DNA from: Caldifarciminota bacterium UBA3073
GTDB lineage: Bacteria > Hydrothermota > UBA3073
Length of the DNA stretch: 17,608 bases
NCBI GenBank assembly: GCA_002366725.1
Contig: DFBT01000057.1
Span: forward strand, 1-17,608
Direction of reading: 5' to 3'
Positions within the stretch are counted from its first letter, which is position 1; every line of letters starts with the position of its first letter. The position numbers were made by a program, and so were the translations under genes. Positions 9,684 to 16,082 of this stretch are shown in pieces. The notes beneath the pieces are model-generated. The model was given only the letters and a program-made list of their open reading frames with translations. It ran no database searches and was not told the origin of the DNA.

Positions 9684-9719
9684 GTCCCGCTTTCTTCGGG
9701 ATCCCGCCAAAGGCGGGAC
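9684..9719. repeat. Nested GC-rich hairpin upstream of der
   Basis: GTCCCGC (9684-9690) pairs with GCGGGAC (9713-9719). Inside, CCCGCC (9703-9708) can instead pair with GGCGGG (9712-9717) around an AAA loop. A T-run (about 9726-9731) follows within ten bases, so on the + strand it could act as a terminator for upstream transcription or as an attenuator in front of der. Confidence 0.5.
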
Positions 9720-9761
9720 GTCCAATTTTTTCCTTAACGCATAATTTAAGATAATCAAACC

Positions 9762-10976
9762 ATGGTAGTCATCACCGGAAGAGAGAATGTCGGAAAATCA
9801 ACACTCCTCAACCGCATCGTGAGGAAGAATGTTGCGGTCGTGGGCAAAACCTCCGGAATAACCAGGGACTTTGTGGAGAAATGTGTTGAAAGAGATGGCA
9901 GGGTATTCACGGTGGTTGATACGGGTGGAATTTTCCCCTGTAAGAGGGGGATAAAAAAGAAGGTTCAGGACAAATTAAGGGAGGTTTTGAGTGATGCCTC
10001 AATTATTTTGTTTATGGTGGATGTAAAGGACGGTATAACGCCACTCGATGAAGACATCGCCATCACCTTAAGAAAACTCGAAAGGCCCGTGTGGCTTGTT
10101 GTAAACAAGGTAGACACGAGAAGAAGACTTCCTACCGCTCAAAACTTTCATGCCCTTGGATTTGACAACCTTTATCCAGTCTCTTCTTTGAGGGGTTACG
10201 GAATCGAGCCGCTTATAAATGATATCTTGAAAGAAATTTCCACCTCTCCCGGCCCTTCTTACTCTTTTCCAGTTATCTCCATAATGGGTAGACCAAATGT
10301 TGGTAAGTCCACTTATATAAATACACTCTTGGGCAAGGAGAGGATGATCGTCGACAAATCGCCCGGAACCACGATAGATGTGTGTGATGTTACTTTAAGA
10401 TTTTGCGGTAGAGAACTCGTTCTTGCAGATACCCCTGGTTTGAAGAAAAGGTCAAAGGTGAGAACTGATGTAGAGAAAGGGTCAACAGCACTTACGATCT
10501 CGAATACGAAGAGGATCGATGTCGGGATAGTTATGATTGAATCAAATTCAGCTTTAACAAAAGAGGACAAGAAAATCATAGAACTTCTCCTGAGGAGGGG
10601 AAAGGGGGTCGTAGTTGCGGCAAACAAAAGTGATTTGGGCAAATATTTTCTTGGGCATAGTGTTCATTTTGCCTCGCATATTCCCACCATATATATGTCA
10701 GCACTTTTGGAAAGGGGTATAGATAAGCCGCTCAAGGAGGCACTCAGGGTATACGAAGAGAGGAAAAAAAAGGTGGCTGCAAATGGACTCGATATCCTGA
10801 GAAGTGAGATGCGATATTTGAGACTTTCCGGTCTCCATCAGGTGTCAATATCCCCACCCCGCTTCAAGATAAGCGCGCGTAAGAGATTGAAAGGAAGTGA
10901 TCTAAGGTATGTAGAGAGGTACATAAGAGAGAAATTTGGATTTCGTGGAGTACCCATTGAGTTTAGGCAGAAGTGA
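9762..10976 (+). CDS. der: Ribosome-assembly GTPase Der (EngA)
   Basis: The 404-residue protein has two tandem GTPase domains and a C-terminal KH-like domain, the arrangement unique to Der, which acts in 50S subunit maturation in the cytoplasm. Domain 1 has GRENVGKST (6-14; usual GRPNVGKST), DTGG (53-56) and NKVD (115-118). Domain 2 has GRPNVGKST (176-184), DTPG (223-226) and NKSD (288-291). The C-terminus ends IREKFGFRGVPIEFRQK, typical of the family. It is shorter than the usual 435-490 residues, mostly from a compact linker and KH domain. Domain 2 has GTTID where GTTRD is usual. Start ATG 9762 is fixed by an in-frame TAA at 9747-9749. No Shine-Dalgarno is visible, and a possible -10 (GATAAT, 9750-9755) would make the transcript nearly leaderless. 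It stands alone between repeat-filled spacers. Confidence 0.95.
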   Translation: MVVITGRENVGKSTLLNRIVRKNVAVVGKTSGITRDFVEKCVERDGRVFTVVDTGGIFPCKRGIKKKVQDKLREVLSDASIILFMVDVKDGITPLDEDIAITLRKLERPVWLVVNKVDTRRRLPTAQNFHALGFDNLYPVSSLRGYGIEPLINDILKEISTSPGPSYSFPVISIMGRPNVGKSTYINTLLGKERMIVDKSPGTTIDVCDVTLRFCGRELVLADTPGLKKRSKVRTDVEKGSTALTISNTKRIDVGIVMIESNSALTKEDKKIIELLLRRGKGVVVAANKSDLGKYFLGHSVHFASHIPTIYMSALLERGIDKPLKEALRVYEERKKKVAANGLDILRSEMRYLRLSGLHQVSISPPRFKISARKRLKGSDLRYVERYIREKFGFRGVPIEFRQK

Positions 10977-11009
10977 TTATTTCAGGTATATTAACCACAG
11001 ATGGGCACA

Positions 11010-11029
11010 CCTGCCTGCCGTCAGGCAGG
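11010..11029. repeat. 20-bp palindrome family, copy 3 (inserted in host repeat)
   Basis: CCTGCCTG (11010-11017) and CAGGCAGG (11022-11029) form a perfect 8-bp stem with a CCGT loop. It is the exact reverse complement of the copy at 15941-15960. On the - strand it splits the host repeat at TGTGAACATC^TGTG. Confidence 0.8.
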
Positions 11030-11054
11030 GATGTTCACAAGATTATATCAAAAA

Positions 11055-11147
11055 CAGTAATTAGGTTATTGTGTAATTAAGTAATTCCTGTCTACCGACA
11101 GGTAGAAAAGAACACGCTAGGAAATAACTTAATTACTTAATAACTTA
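11055..11147. repeat. Opposed 8-bp word arrays around a palindrome
   Basis: Four 8-bp units lie at 11055-11086 (CAGTAATT, AGGTTATT, GTGTAATT, AAGTAATT). Three more lie at 11124-11147 (ATAACTTA, ATTACTTA, ATAACTTA), which read as the same words on the other strand. The CCTGTC/GACAGG palindrome lies between them. The phase is exact within each array. Confidence 0.6.
11087..11105. repeat. 20-bp palindrome family, copy 4
   Basis: CCTGTC (11087-11092) and GACAGG (11097-11102) form a stem around TACC. The alternative pairing is CTACC (11092-11096) with GGTAG (11101-11105). Both changed bases pair with each other, so the stem is kept. Confidence 0.65.
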
Positions 11148-11156
11148 TTAGTTTGT

Positions 11157-11221
11157 ATCTCGTCCATACGGATCTTGAGATGATAATCTTGTGTAATCTT
11201 GTCCATACGGATCTTGAGATG
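11157..11221. repeat. Two 26-bp direct repeats just upstream of plsY
   Basis: The repeats 11157-11182 and 11196-11221 differ at one base (C/T at position 5) and share the core GTCCATACGGATCTTGAGAT. Period is 39 bp. The second copy overlaps a possible -35 box of plsY, so an operator is possible, but this is inference. Confidence 0.6.
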
Positions 11222-11246
11222 GTTTCTTAACACATAATCTGAAATT

Positions 11247-11834
11247 ATGTATATTCTCGCGATCATAGTGGGCTATCTACTCGGGTCAATACCCTTTGGA
11301 TTTCTCATCGCGCGGGTAAAGGGTATTGACATAAGAAAGGTGGGTAGTGGAAACATCGGGTTTACAAATGTGTTACGAACCTGCGGCGTAGTCCCCGGTG
11401 TCCTCACCTGTATTCTCGATGTTTTAAAGGGATTCCTGCCGACGTATATATTCTCACATGTGGGGGCTTCTGCCCAGTTATGTGGTATTCTTGCGGGGGC
11501 TTCTGCGATGCTTGGACACATCTTCAGTGCGTGGTTAAAATTCAAAGGGGGAAAGGGGGTTGCCACCGGGCTCGGTGTCTTCCTCGCACTTGCGCCACAG
11601 GCAATCCTCATAGCGGCGGCCTCATGGGGTATTGCCATTGCCATCACGAGGATAGTATCTGTAGGTTCCATAACAAGTGGTGTCGTGCTGCCTGTCGCCT
11701 CGTTTATATTATACGGGAATACACCGGTCTCTTATTTTGCCCTGTTTGCCGGGCTCATCAGTATATTCAAACACAAGCAAAATATAAAGAGACTTATCGC
11801 CGGGAAAGAGCCGCGACTGGGAAGGAGAAAGTAG
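11247..11834 (+). CDS. plsY: Acyl-phosphate:glycerol-3-phosphate acyltransferase PlsY
   Basis: The 195-residue polytopic membrane protein matches PlsY, which moves an acyl group from acyl-phosphate to glycerol-3-phosphate, the first step of phospholipid synthesis. Seen are the family motifs GSGNIGFTNVLR (about 33-44; usual SGNIGATN), LKFKGGKGVATGLG (about 97-110) and HKQNIKRLIAGKEP (about 174-187), with hydrophobic membrane segments between. Length is normal. ATG 11247 lies only 6 bp after TAATCT (11235-11240), a possible -10 box, and no Shine-Dalgarno is seen, so the transcript may be nearly leaderless. priA follows after 3 bp, so the two are probably one operon. Confidence 0.95.
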   Translation: MYILAIIVGYLLGSIPFGFLIARVKGIDIRKVGSGNIGFTNVLRTCGVVPGVLTCILDVLKGFLPTYIFSHVGASAQLCGILAGASAMLGHIFSAWLKFKGGKGVATGLGVFLALAPQAILIAAASWGIAIAITRIVSVGSITSGVVLPVASFILYGNTPVSYFALFAGLISIFKHKQNIKRLIAGKEPRLGRRK

Positions 11835-11837
11835 GGT

Positions 11838-13736
11838 ATGTATGCCGAAGTAGCACTCGCACAGGGGAATTTTGTATATTTTCTGGGGGATGAATTTGGG
11901 TGGATATCCCCCGGATGTCCCGTTCTCGTGCCATTCAGAAATTCCACAAGGATGGGCATCGTCGTGAAGGTGATGGCCACAACGACCGTAGAGAAGGTAA
12001 AGTCAGTAAAGGCTGCCCTCAGTGAGGAACCAATCCTGGGCAGGGGATTGATATCCCTATCGTCTATCATGGCGGAGTATTATGGTGCATCTCAGGGGAA
12101 GTGCATAAAACTTATGCTGCCGCCCTGGGTGAGAGAGAGGATAAAAAACGGCAAACCACTCGTATATGAGAGCAGGGTACCCGACCACCGTCAGGCAGGT
12201 AAGGAACCCTTCGAGCCCAAAGAACAGAAATTACATCCCGAAGTACAGAATGCAATTTCGTCCCATCGTTTCAAGACATTTCTTCTATTTGGGGAAGGCA
12301 GGATGGATACCTACCTCGCATCTATAGAATGTACACTCGGAGAGGGAAGGGAGGCGATTTTTTTACAGTCCGAGATAGCCCTTACATTCGGTGTAGTAGA
12401 GAAAATGAGATCTAAGTTCGGGGATTGTATAGCGGTGCTACACTCCAAATTGAGGCAGAAGGAAAGGGCAATTTTATGGGAGGGTATACGTAGGGGGAAC
12501 TTCGGTGTATGTGTTGGTTCTATGAGCGCCGTATTCGCTCCCTTTCCCAATCTTGGTCTCATAATAGTGGACCGCGAAGATTCAGACGCATACAAGGCAG
12601 AACAGCATCCCTGGCACAATGTGAGAGATGTGGCAGTTATGAGGGCAAAGATCGATAAGATTCCCTGTATACTCGGGAGTTCCACACCCTCATTTGAATC
12701 GTTTTATAATGCGAAGAGGGATAAGTATGAGTTGCTACATACGGGAAAGACGGGGAGAACTCTCCCCGTGACTATTGTGGATATGCACAAAGAAAAGACC
12801 GGAGCCCTCTCCAGATATCTGATGAAGAGAACGAGAGAGACACTTGACAGGGGAGAGAAGGTCGTCCTGTTTTTACCGAGAAAGGGCTACTCTCAATTTT
12901 GTATGTGTTTGGACTGTGGATGGATACCATATTGTCCGAGGTGTTCTGTGACTCTCAATTACTATAAAAAGGGGCATAAGCTCAAGTGCCATTATTGCGG
13001 ATATGAACGACCCGCCCCCACGATGTGTGAGAATTGTGGTGGGATAAGATTCGCATACCCCGGAGGGGGAACCGAGCGGTTGGAAATGACCATCAAGTCG
13101 GCCTTCAGGGGGGCGAGAATAATACGGATGGATAAGGATATACTAAGAACACCCGCTGAATGCGAAAGGGCATACCGGGACTTCAAAGAGAATGGAGATA
13201 TTTTACTCGGAACCCAATTTGTAATCAGGGTACCTCAGCCCGAATCGGTCACATTGGTGGGGATGATCTCCTGCGACCCGATATTATCGTTTCCGGATTT
13301 CAGGACTTCAGAAAGGGTGTTCTCCCAGATTATGAAAACGAAGGAGATGATAAAGAAGGGAGAGATTGTGCTTCAGACATACAATCCCCAGAATCCCACA
13401 TTCAATTACATAAAAAATGACGACTATGTTTCATTCTACTCCGAAGAGTTCAAAAAAAGGCGAAGGTTTAAACTCCCTCCCTCTTCGCATTTGATAAGGA
13501 TATTGTCGACATCTACAGAGAAGGAGAAGGCGAGGGAATTCATCAATGGGGTGGCAGAGGAGCTGAGAAAATGTGGATATCAATTTCTGGGTGCCTCACC
13601 CTGCCCGATAGAGAGAATAAAGGGCAGATGGAGATACCATATACTTGTAAAGGTCAGCGACCCGAGGAAGTTCTTTCATAACACGAGCCTTCCAAGGGCT
13701 GTATCGGTTGAGGTGGACCCTCGAGATATGATGTAG
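11838..13736 (+). CDS. priA: Primosomal protein PriA with lost helicase motifs (putative pseudohelicase)
   Basis: The 632-residue protein is clearly PriA, which reloads the replisome at stalled forks. The 3'-DNA-binding and winged-helix part (1-145), the four zinc-binding Cys pairs (C357/C360, C366/C369, C384/C387, C397/C400) and the C-terminal domain (PCPIERIKGRWRYHILVK, ending VDPRDMM) are kept. The ATPase motifs are not. Walker A, normally GVTGSGKTEVY, is FGEGRMDTY (151-159) without the lysine. Walker B DEEH is DRED (245-248). The motif V region after GTQ has no KGxDF, and QVAGRAGR is replaced by QIMKTKEMIKKG (497-508). Motif III (GSSTPS, 280-285) remains. It is shorter than the usual 700-830 residues. 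The frame is intact, so this is unlikely to be a pseudogene. GAAGGAG at 11821-11827, inside plsY, is the ribosome site. A decayed palindrome copy encodes residues 115-121. Confidence 0.9.
   Translation: MYAEVALAQGNFVYFLGDEFGWISPGCPVLVPFRNSTRMGIVVKVMATTTVEKVKSVKAALSEEPILGRGLISLSSIMAEYYGASQGKCIKLMLPPWVRERIKNGKPLVYESRVPDHRQAGKEPFEPKEQKLHPEVQNAISSHRFKTFLLFGEGRMDTYLASIECTLGEGREAIFLQSEIALTFGVVEKMRSKFGDCIAVLHSKLRQKERAILWEGIRRGNFGVCVGSMSAVFAPFPNLGLIIVDREDSDAYKAEQHPWHNVRDVAVMRAKIDKIPCILGSSTPSFESFYNAKRDKYELLHTGKTGRTLPVTIVDMHKEKTGALSRYLMKRTRETLDRGEKVVLFLPRKGYSQFCMCLDCGWIPYCPRCSVTLNYYKKGHKLKCHYCGYERPAPTMCENCGGIRFAYPGGGTERLEMTIKSAFRGARIIRMDKDILRTPAECERAYRDFKENGDILLGTQFVIRVPQPESVTLVGMISCDPILSFPDFRTSERVFSQIMKTKEMIKKGEIVLQTYNPQNPTFNYIKNDDYVSFYSEEFKKRRRFKLPPSSHLIRILSTSTEKEKAREFINGVAEELRKCGYQFLGASPCPIERIKGRWRYHILVKVSDPRKFFHNTSLPRAVSVEVDPRDMM
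12180..12199. repeat. Decayed 20-bp palindrome inside priA
   Basis: CCCGACCACCGTCAGGCAGG matches the copy at 11010-11029 in 16 of 20 bases, with the last 12 identical. It encodes P115 to G121 of PriA, between the DNA-binding part and the ATPase-derived core. The left arm has lost its pairing. Confidence 0.5.
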
Positions 13737-13737
13737 C

Positions 13738-13965
13738 TTATCTGACTACTATACAGGTAATGGTAGATGAGACTCCATCGATGCAGTGAATTTTTTCTGC
13801 TACGGTCTCTCCCAATTTCTTAAGGTCATTAACTTCCACAACCGCAATTATATCGTAGATACCCGTTACCAGATGTACTTCCTTTATCTCCTCGATATTT
13901 TTTGCTTCATTTAGTACCCTATCGGCACTGCTTGGCTTAACCTTCATCAGTATGAATGCGGACAC
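13738..13965 (-). CDS. Stand-alone Lrp/AsnC-type RAM ligand-binding domain protein
   Basis: The product is a single RAM/AsnC_trans_reg domain without a helix-turn-helix: AFILMKVKPSSADRVLNEAK, then EVHLVTGIYDIIAVVEV and a short IxCIVV end. In related proteins this beta-alpha-beta fold binds amino acids and assembles into dimers or octamers; stand-alone forms can modulate Lrp-type regulators. The best start is GTG at 13965, because a perfect AAGGAGG (13971-13977 on the other strand) lies 5 nt before it. This gives 75 residues; an ATG at 14007 would give 89 but has no such site. The stop is 1 bp from the stop of priA, so the two genes converge with no room for a terminator. The ligand is unknown. 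Confidence 0.85.
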   Translation of the reverse strand: MSAFILMKVKPSSADRVLNEAKNIEEIKEVHLVTGIYDIIAVVEVNDLKKLGETVAEKIHCIDGVSSTITCIVVR

Positions 13966-14007
13966 ATTATCCTCCTTGTTGATGGGGCAGTATTGAGAAA
14001 AACTCAC

Positions 14008-14223
14008 CCACGAAGAACTTTAATTTCGTTGTTATTTTCGGACGCAGATTTACGCTGAATATTTCTTTTTTTAGGACGCAGATTAACGCAGATTTTTTAT
14101 TTCAAGGATTTTTATTTATCTGTGTCAATCTGCGCGCATCTGCGTCCAAATTTTTCCACTGTGTTCTATATTTTCCCGACGCATTATTATAACACAAAAA
14201 CAGAAAAAGTCAAGTAAAAAATC
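14008..14223. repeat. Spacer with GGACGCAGATTWACGC word repeats in both senses
   Basis: GGACGCAGATTTACGCTGA (14040-14058) and GGACGCAGATTAACGCAGAT (14074-14093) are followed by the inverted form ATCTGCGCGCATCTGCGTCC (14128-14147). The inverted copies could form a long stem in a transcript. A further copy is at 15783-15803. No gene is seen. Confidence 0.6.
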
Positions 14224-14252
14224 TTGACATTTTGAGATTTATGGGTTATAAT
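14224..14252 (+). promoter_or_regulatory. Perfect sigma-70 promoter (TTGACA-N17-TATAAT)
   Basis: TTGACA (14224-14229) and TATAAT (14247-14252) are both full consensus with 17-bp spacing. Transcription would start near 14259, about 12 nt before ATG 14272. It should drive the TPR-SPOR gene and pyrE. The short leader shows no Shine-Dalgarno. Confidence 0.85.
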
Positions 14253-14271
14253 ATGCAAAAATTTACTGGTT

Positions 14272-14883
14272 ATGTATTTACTTATATTTTCTATCATACT
14301 GTCTCCATGGAATGAGTATCGTGCAGTAAGAGAGTTGTATGACGAAGGGAATTTTACCGATGCGAAGGGCGAGTTTGAAAATCTTCTGCAGAAATATCCA
14401 CACGGTGATATTGCGTCTTACTGTATGTTCTATGTAGCGAACCTCACGAGAGACCCTGAAGAGGCAATGGGTTATTACAGAACCATTGCTCTCTCGTGCC
14501 CCACGAGCACCGTTGCCGATAATGCACTTTCAAGGCTTGCATCGTATTACTATGTTACGGGAGAATATTCGAGAGCGGACTCCATATGCCGAAAGATCAT
14601 ATCGGATTATCCAGATGGGGACTGTGTACAGGAGGCAAAAGAATGGAGGGATAGGATAAAGGGTTTCGATGGGGCTTCCTTCTTTGCAATTCAAATTGGC
14701 GCCTTCAAAGATTCAAAGAATGCGGACGAGCTTGTGTCCGATTATCCAGATGTCGTAACGGATATAGTGTTTGATGGCGCTTTCTATAAGGTTCTAATCG
14801 GAAGATTTAGCTCAAGGGAGAATGCGGTTGAGTTTAAGGATGGGCACGAAATAGACGGGTTTATTGTAGAAATATCAGAGTGA
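14272..14883 (+). CDS. TPR-like and SPOR domain envelope protein
   Basis: The 203-residue product starts with a short hydrophobic stretch (MYLLIFSIILSPW), a weak signal peptide or anchor. Residues about 17-130 are TPR-like helical repeats of the YbgF/outer-membrane-assembly type (ELYDEGNFTDAKGEFENLL, then YYYVTGEYSRADSICRKII). Residues about 136-203 are a SPOR domain (FFAIQIGAFKDSKNADEL...FYKVLIGRFSSRENA), which in other bacteria binds denuded peptidoglycan glycan strands at the septum. Location is probably periplasmic. The chosen ATG lies only about 12 nt after the predicted transcript start. An earlier ATG at 14253 is out of frame and opens only a short ORF. pyrE follows after 9 bp, so they form an operon. 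The exact function is unknown. Confidence 0.8.
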   Translation: MYLLIFSIILSPWNEYRAVRELYDEGNFTDAKGEFENLLQKYPHGDIASYCMFYVANLTRDPEEAMGYYRTIALSCPTSTVADNALSRLASYYYVTGEYSRADSICRKIISDYPDGDCVQEAKEWRDRIKGFDGASFFAIQIGAFKDSKNADELVSDYPDVVTDIVFDGAFYKVLIGRFSSRENAVEFKDGHEIDGFIVEISE

Positions 14884-14892
14884 GGATAGGAT

Positions 14893-15453
14893 ATGATAGA
14901 TATAGAGAAGATGTTTAAAGAGATAGGAGTTATAAAAGAGGGACATTTTCTCCTCCACTCCGGGCTTCATTCGGGCATATATTTTGAGAAGTTCCGACTG
15001 ATAGAGCATCCCGAGTATGCAATCCCCCTGTTTGAGTTATTGGCGAGCCAATTCGAGGGAGAGCCTATAGATACCGTTGCCGGTCCCACCACCGGGGGGA
15101 GTATCATTGCCTTTGAAGTCGCAAGAGTTTTGAGAAAGAGATGTATAATAGCGGAGAAGGTAGAGGGAGGAAGAGACTTTTTGAGGGGCTTCGGGCTGAA
15201 GCCGGATGAAAATATCCTCGTGGTTGACGATGTCCTCACAACGGGCGCTTCGGTAAAAGATGTTATATCCGCCATAAAGAGGTACAACGCCAATCCCTAT
15301 GCCGTGGGCGTTTTGATAGACAGAAGTAATGAGATACCTGATTTTGGAATTCCCCTTTATTCAGTATACAGGAAAAGGGTGGAAAACTTTAACCCAGAAG
15401 ATTGTCCGTTGTGCAAACTGGGAGTACCACTCACAAAGCCCGGGGGAGTTTAG
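14893..15453 (+). CDS. pyrE: Orotate phosphoribosyltransferase PyrE
   Basis: The 186-residue enzyme joins orotate to PRPP to make OMP in pyrimidine synthesis. Visible are the PRPP-binding loop ILVVDDVLTTGAS (108-120), the flexible catalytic-loop region (EKVEGGRDFLRGF, about 88-100), AGPTTGGS (63-70), and the C-terminal CPLCKLGVPLTKPG (171-184), as in the longer-tailed PyrE forms. Length is normal. GAGGATAGG (14882-14890) is a weak ribosome site before ATG 14893. The gene is co-transcribed with the TPR-SPOR gene from 14224-14252. No attenuator or PyrR-like leader is seen, because the leader is very short. Confidence 0.95.
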   Translation: MIDIEKMFKEIGVIKEGHFLLHSGLHSGIYFEKFRLIEHPEYAIPLFELLASQFEGEPIDTVAGPTTGGSIIAFEVARVLRKRCIIAEKVEGGRDFLRGFGLKPDENILVVDDVLTTGASVKDVISAIKRYNANPYAVGVLIDRSNEIPDFGIPLYSVYRKRVENFNPEDCPLCKLGVPLTKPGGV

Positions 15454-15471
15454 ACTTTAAATCTTTTCCAC

Positions 15472-15500
15472 TTGACATTCTCTGGATTTTATGTTATAAT
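15472..15500 (+). promoter_or_regulatory. Perfect sigma-70 promoter for tRNA genes
   Basis: TTGACA (15472-15477) and TATAAT (15495-15500) are full consensus with 17-bp spacing. Transcription would start near 15507, about 40 nt before tRNA-Leu. It is the same strict form as the promoter at 14224-14252. Confidence 0.85.
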
Positions 15501-15546
15501 ACAAAACATCGGGCAGGGGGAACAGGCAAGTACGCCAATGACTTCT

Positions 15547-15628
15547 GCCGGAGTGGCGGAATTGGCAGACGCGCTGGGTTTAGGACCCAGTGGGGAAACC
15601 TGTGAGAGTTCGAGCCTCTCCTCCGGCA
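15547..15628 (+). tRNA. tRNA-Leu (anticodon UAG)
   Basis: The 7-bp acceptor stem GCCGGAG/CTCCGGC (15547-15553, 15621-15627) ends in discriminator A at 15628. The anticodon stem CTGGG/CCCAG holds loop TTTAGGA, so the anticodon is UAG. A long variable arm (TGGGGAAACCTGT region) and T arm GAGAG-TTCGAGC-CTCTC (15604-15620) are seen. CCA is not encoded. It decodes CUA and other CUN codons. Confidence 0.95.
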
Positions 15629-15687
15629 CAATGTGCGATGTGGAGCGTTCCGTGAGGATTCGACTCACTCTTTACCCAGAGCGAATT

Positions 15688-15762
15688 GGCGCCATCGTCT
15701 AGTCTGGCCTAGGACATCTGGTTCTCAGCCAGGAGACTCGGGTTCAAATCCCGATGGCGCTA
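15688..15762 (+). tRNA. tRNA-Glu (anticodon CUC)
   Basis: The acceptor stem GGCGCCA/TGGCGCT (15688-15694, 15755-15761) has a G-U pair at its end and discriminator A at 15762. The anticodon loop TTCTCAG (15722-15728) gives CUC (15724-15726). The T arm is TCGGG-TTCAAAT-CCCGA (15738-15754). CCA is not encoded. It lies 59 nt after tRNA-Leu and is probably processed from the same transcript. Confidence 0.95.
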
Positions 15763-15826
15763 ATTTATTCTTTTTATATCTTGGACGCAGATTTACGCCG
15801 ATTGTTTTAGATTACAGATGTCGTTA

Positions 15827-15929
15827 GTCATTGGTCATTTGTCATTGGGCATTGGTTTTTGCTCGCTTTATCCTTGTTTCTTGACAACCGATAACTGATT
15901 ACCGATAACTGATAACCGATTACCGTCAT
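15827..15929. repeat. Heptamer arrays GTCATTG x4 and CYGATWA x5
   Basis: Units GTCATTG, GTCATTT, GTCATTG, GGCATTG fill 15827-15854. CCGATAA, CTGATTA, CCGATAA, CTGATAA, CCGATTA then CCGTCAT fill 15888-15929 with no phase break. Confidence 0.65.
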
Positions 15930-15940
15930 CTGTGAACTTC

Positions 15941-15960
15941 CCTGCCTGACGGCAGGCAGG
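15941..15960. repeat. 20-bp palindrome family, copy 5 (inserted in host repeat)
   Basis: CCTGCCTG (15941-15948) and CAGGCAGG (15953-15960) form an 8-bp stem with an ACGG loop. It interrupts the host repeat after TGTGAACTTC (15931-15940) and before CGTGAACATCTGTGGTTA (15961-15978). Confidence 0.8.
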
Positions 15961-16033
15961 CGTGAACATCTGTGGTTAGTTTTTTTCTTTACGCCGATTA
16001 TTTTAGATTACAGATGTCGTTAGTCATTGGGCA

Positions 16034-16082
16034 CCGATAACCAATAACTGTTAACCGATTACTGATAACCGATTACCATCAT
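16034..16082. repeat. Heptamer array CYGATWA, second copy
   Basis: Seven units in exact phase: CCGATAA, CCAATAA, CTGTTAA, CCGATTA, CTGATAA, CCGATTA, CCATCAT. It is in the second duplicated unit, directly before an uninterrupted host repeat at 16084-16111. Confidence 0.65.

Larger units (their letters stand above)
9330..9761. repeat. 432-bp gene-free spacer with hairpins and palindromes
   Basis: No convincing ORF or complete promoter is seen. It holds a CCTGCC/GGCAGG palindrome copy at 9471-9490. The first half pairs two ways: CCTGCC (9471-9476) with GGCAGG (9481-9486), or CCTACC (9475-9480) with GGTAGG (9485-9490). A second, shorter copy lies at 9524-9539. A 13-bp imperfect inverted repeat is at 9610-9622 and 9668-9680 (one mismatch, core CCCCGTTAA/TTAACGGGG) around 45 bp. 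A nested GC-rich structure is at 9684-9719. Just before der, GATAAT at 9750-9755 resembles a -10 box but has no clear -35. Confidence 0.7.
10977..11246. repeat. 270-bp spacer with word arrays, palindromes and direct repeats
   Basis: No gene is seen. In order it holds a host repeat interrupted by a palindrome (10992-11041), an array of four 8-bp units NNGTWATT (11055-11086), another palindrome (11087-11105), three inverted-sense units ATWACTTA (11124-11147), and two 26-bp direct repeats (11157-11182 and 11196-11221). A weak -35/-10 pair (TTGAGA 11214-11219, TAATCT 11235-11240, 15-bp spacing) lies directly before plsY. Confidence 0.65.

Noticed and set aside
15650..15668. GTGAG/CTCAC hairpin with TTCGA between the tRNA genes as a third tRNA fragment
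   Set aside because: The TTCGA is at the wrong place in the loop and no acceptor or anticodon stem fits.
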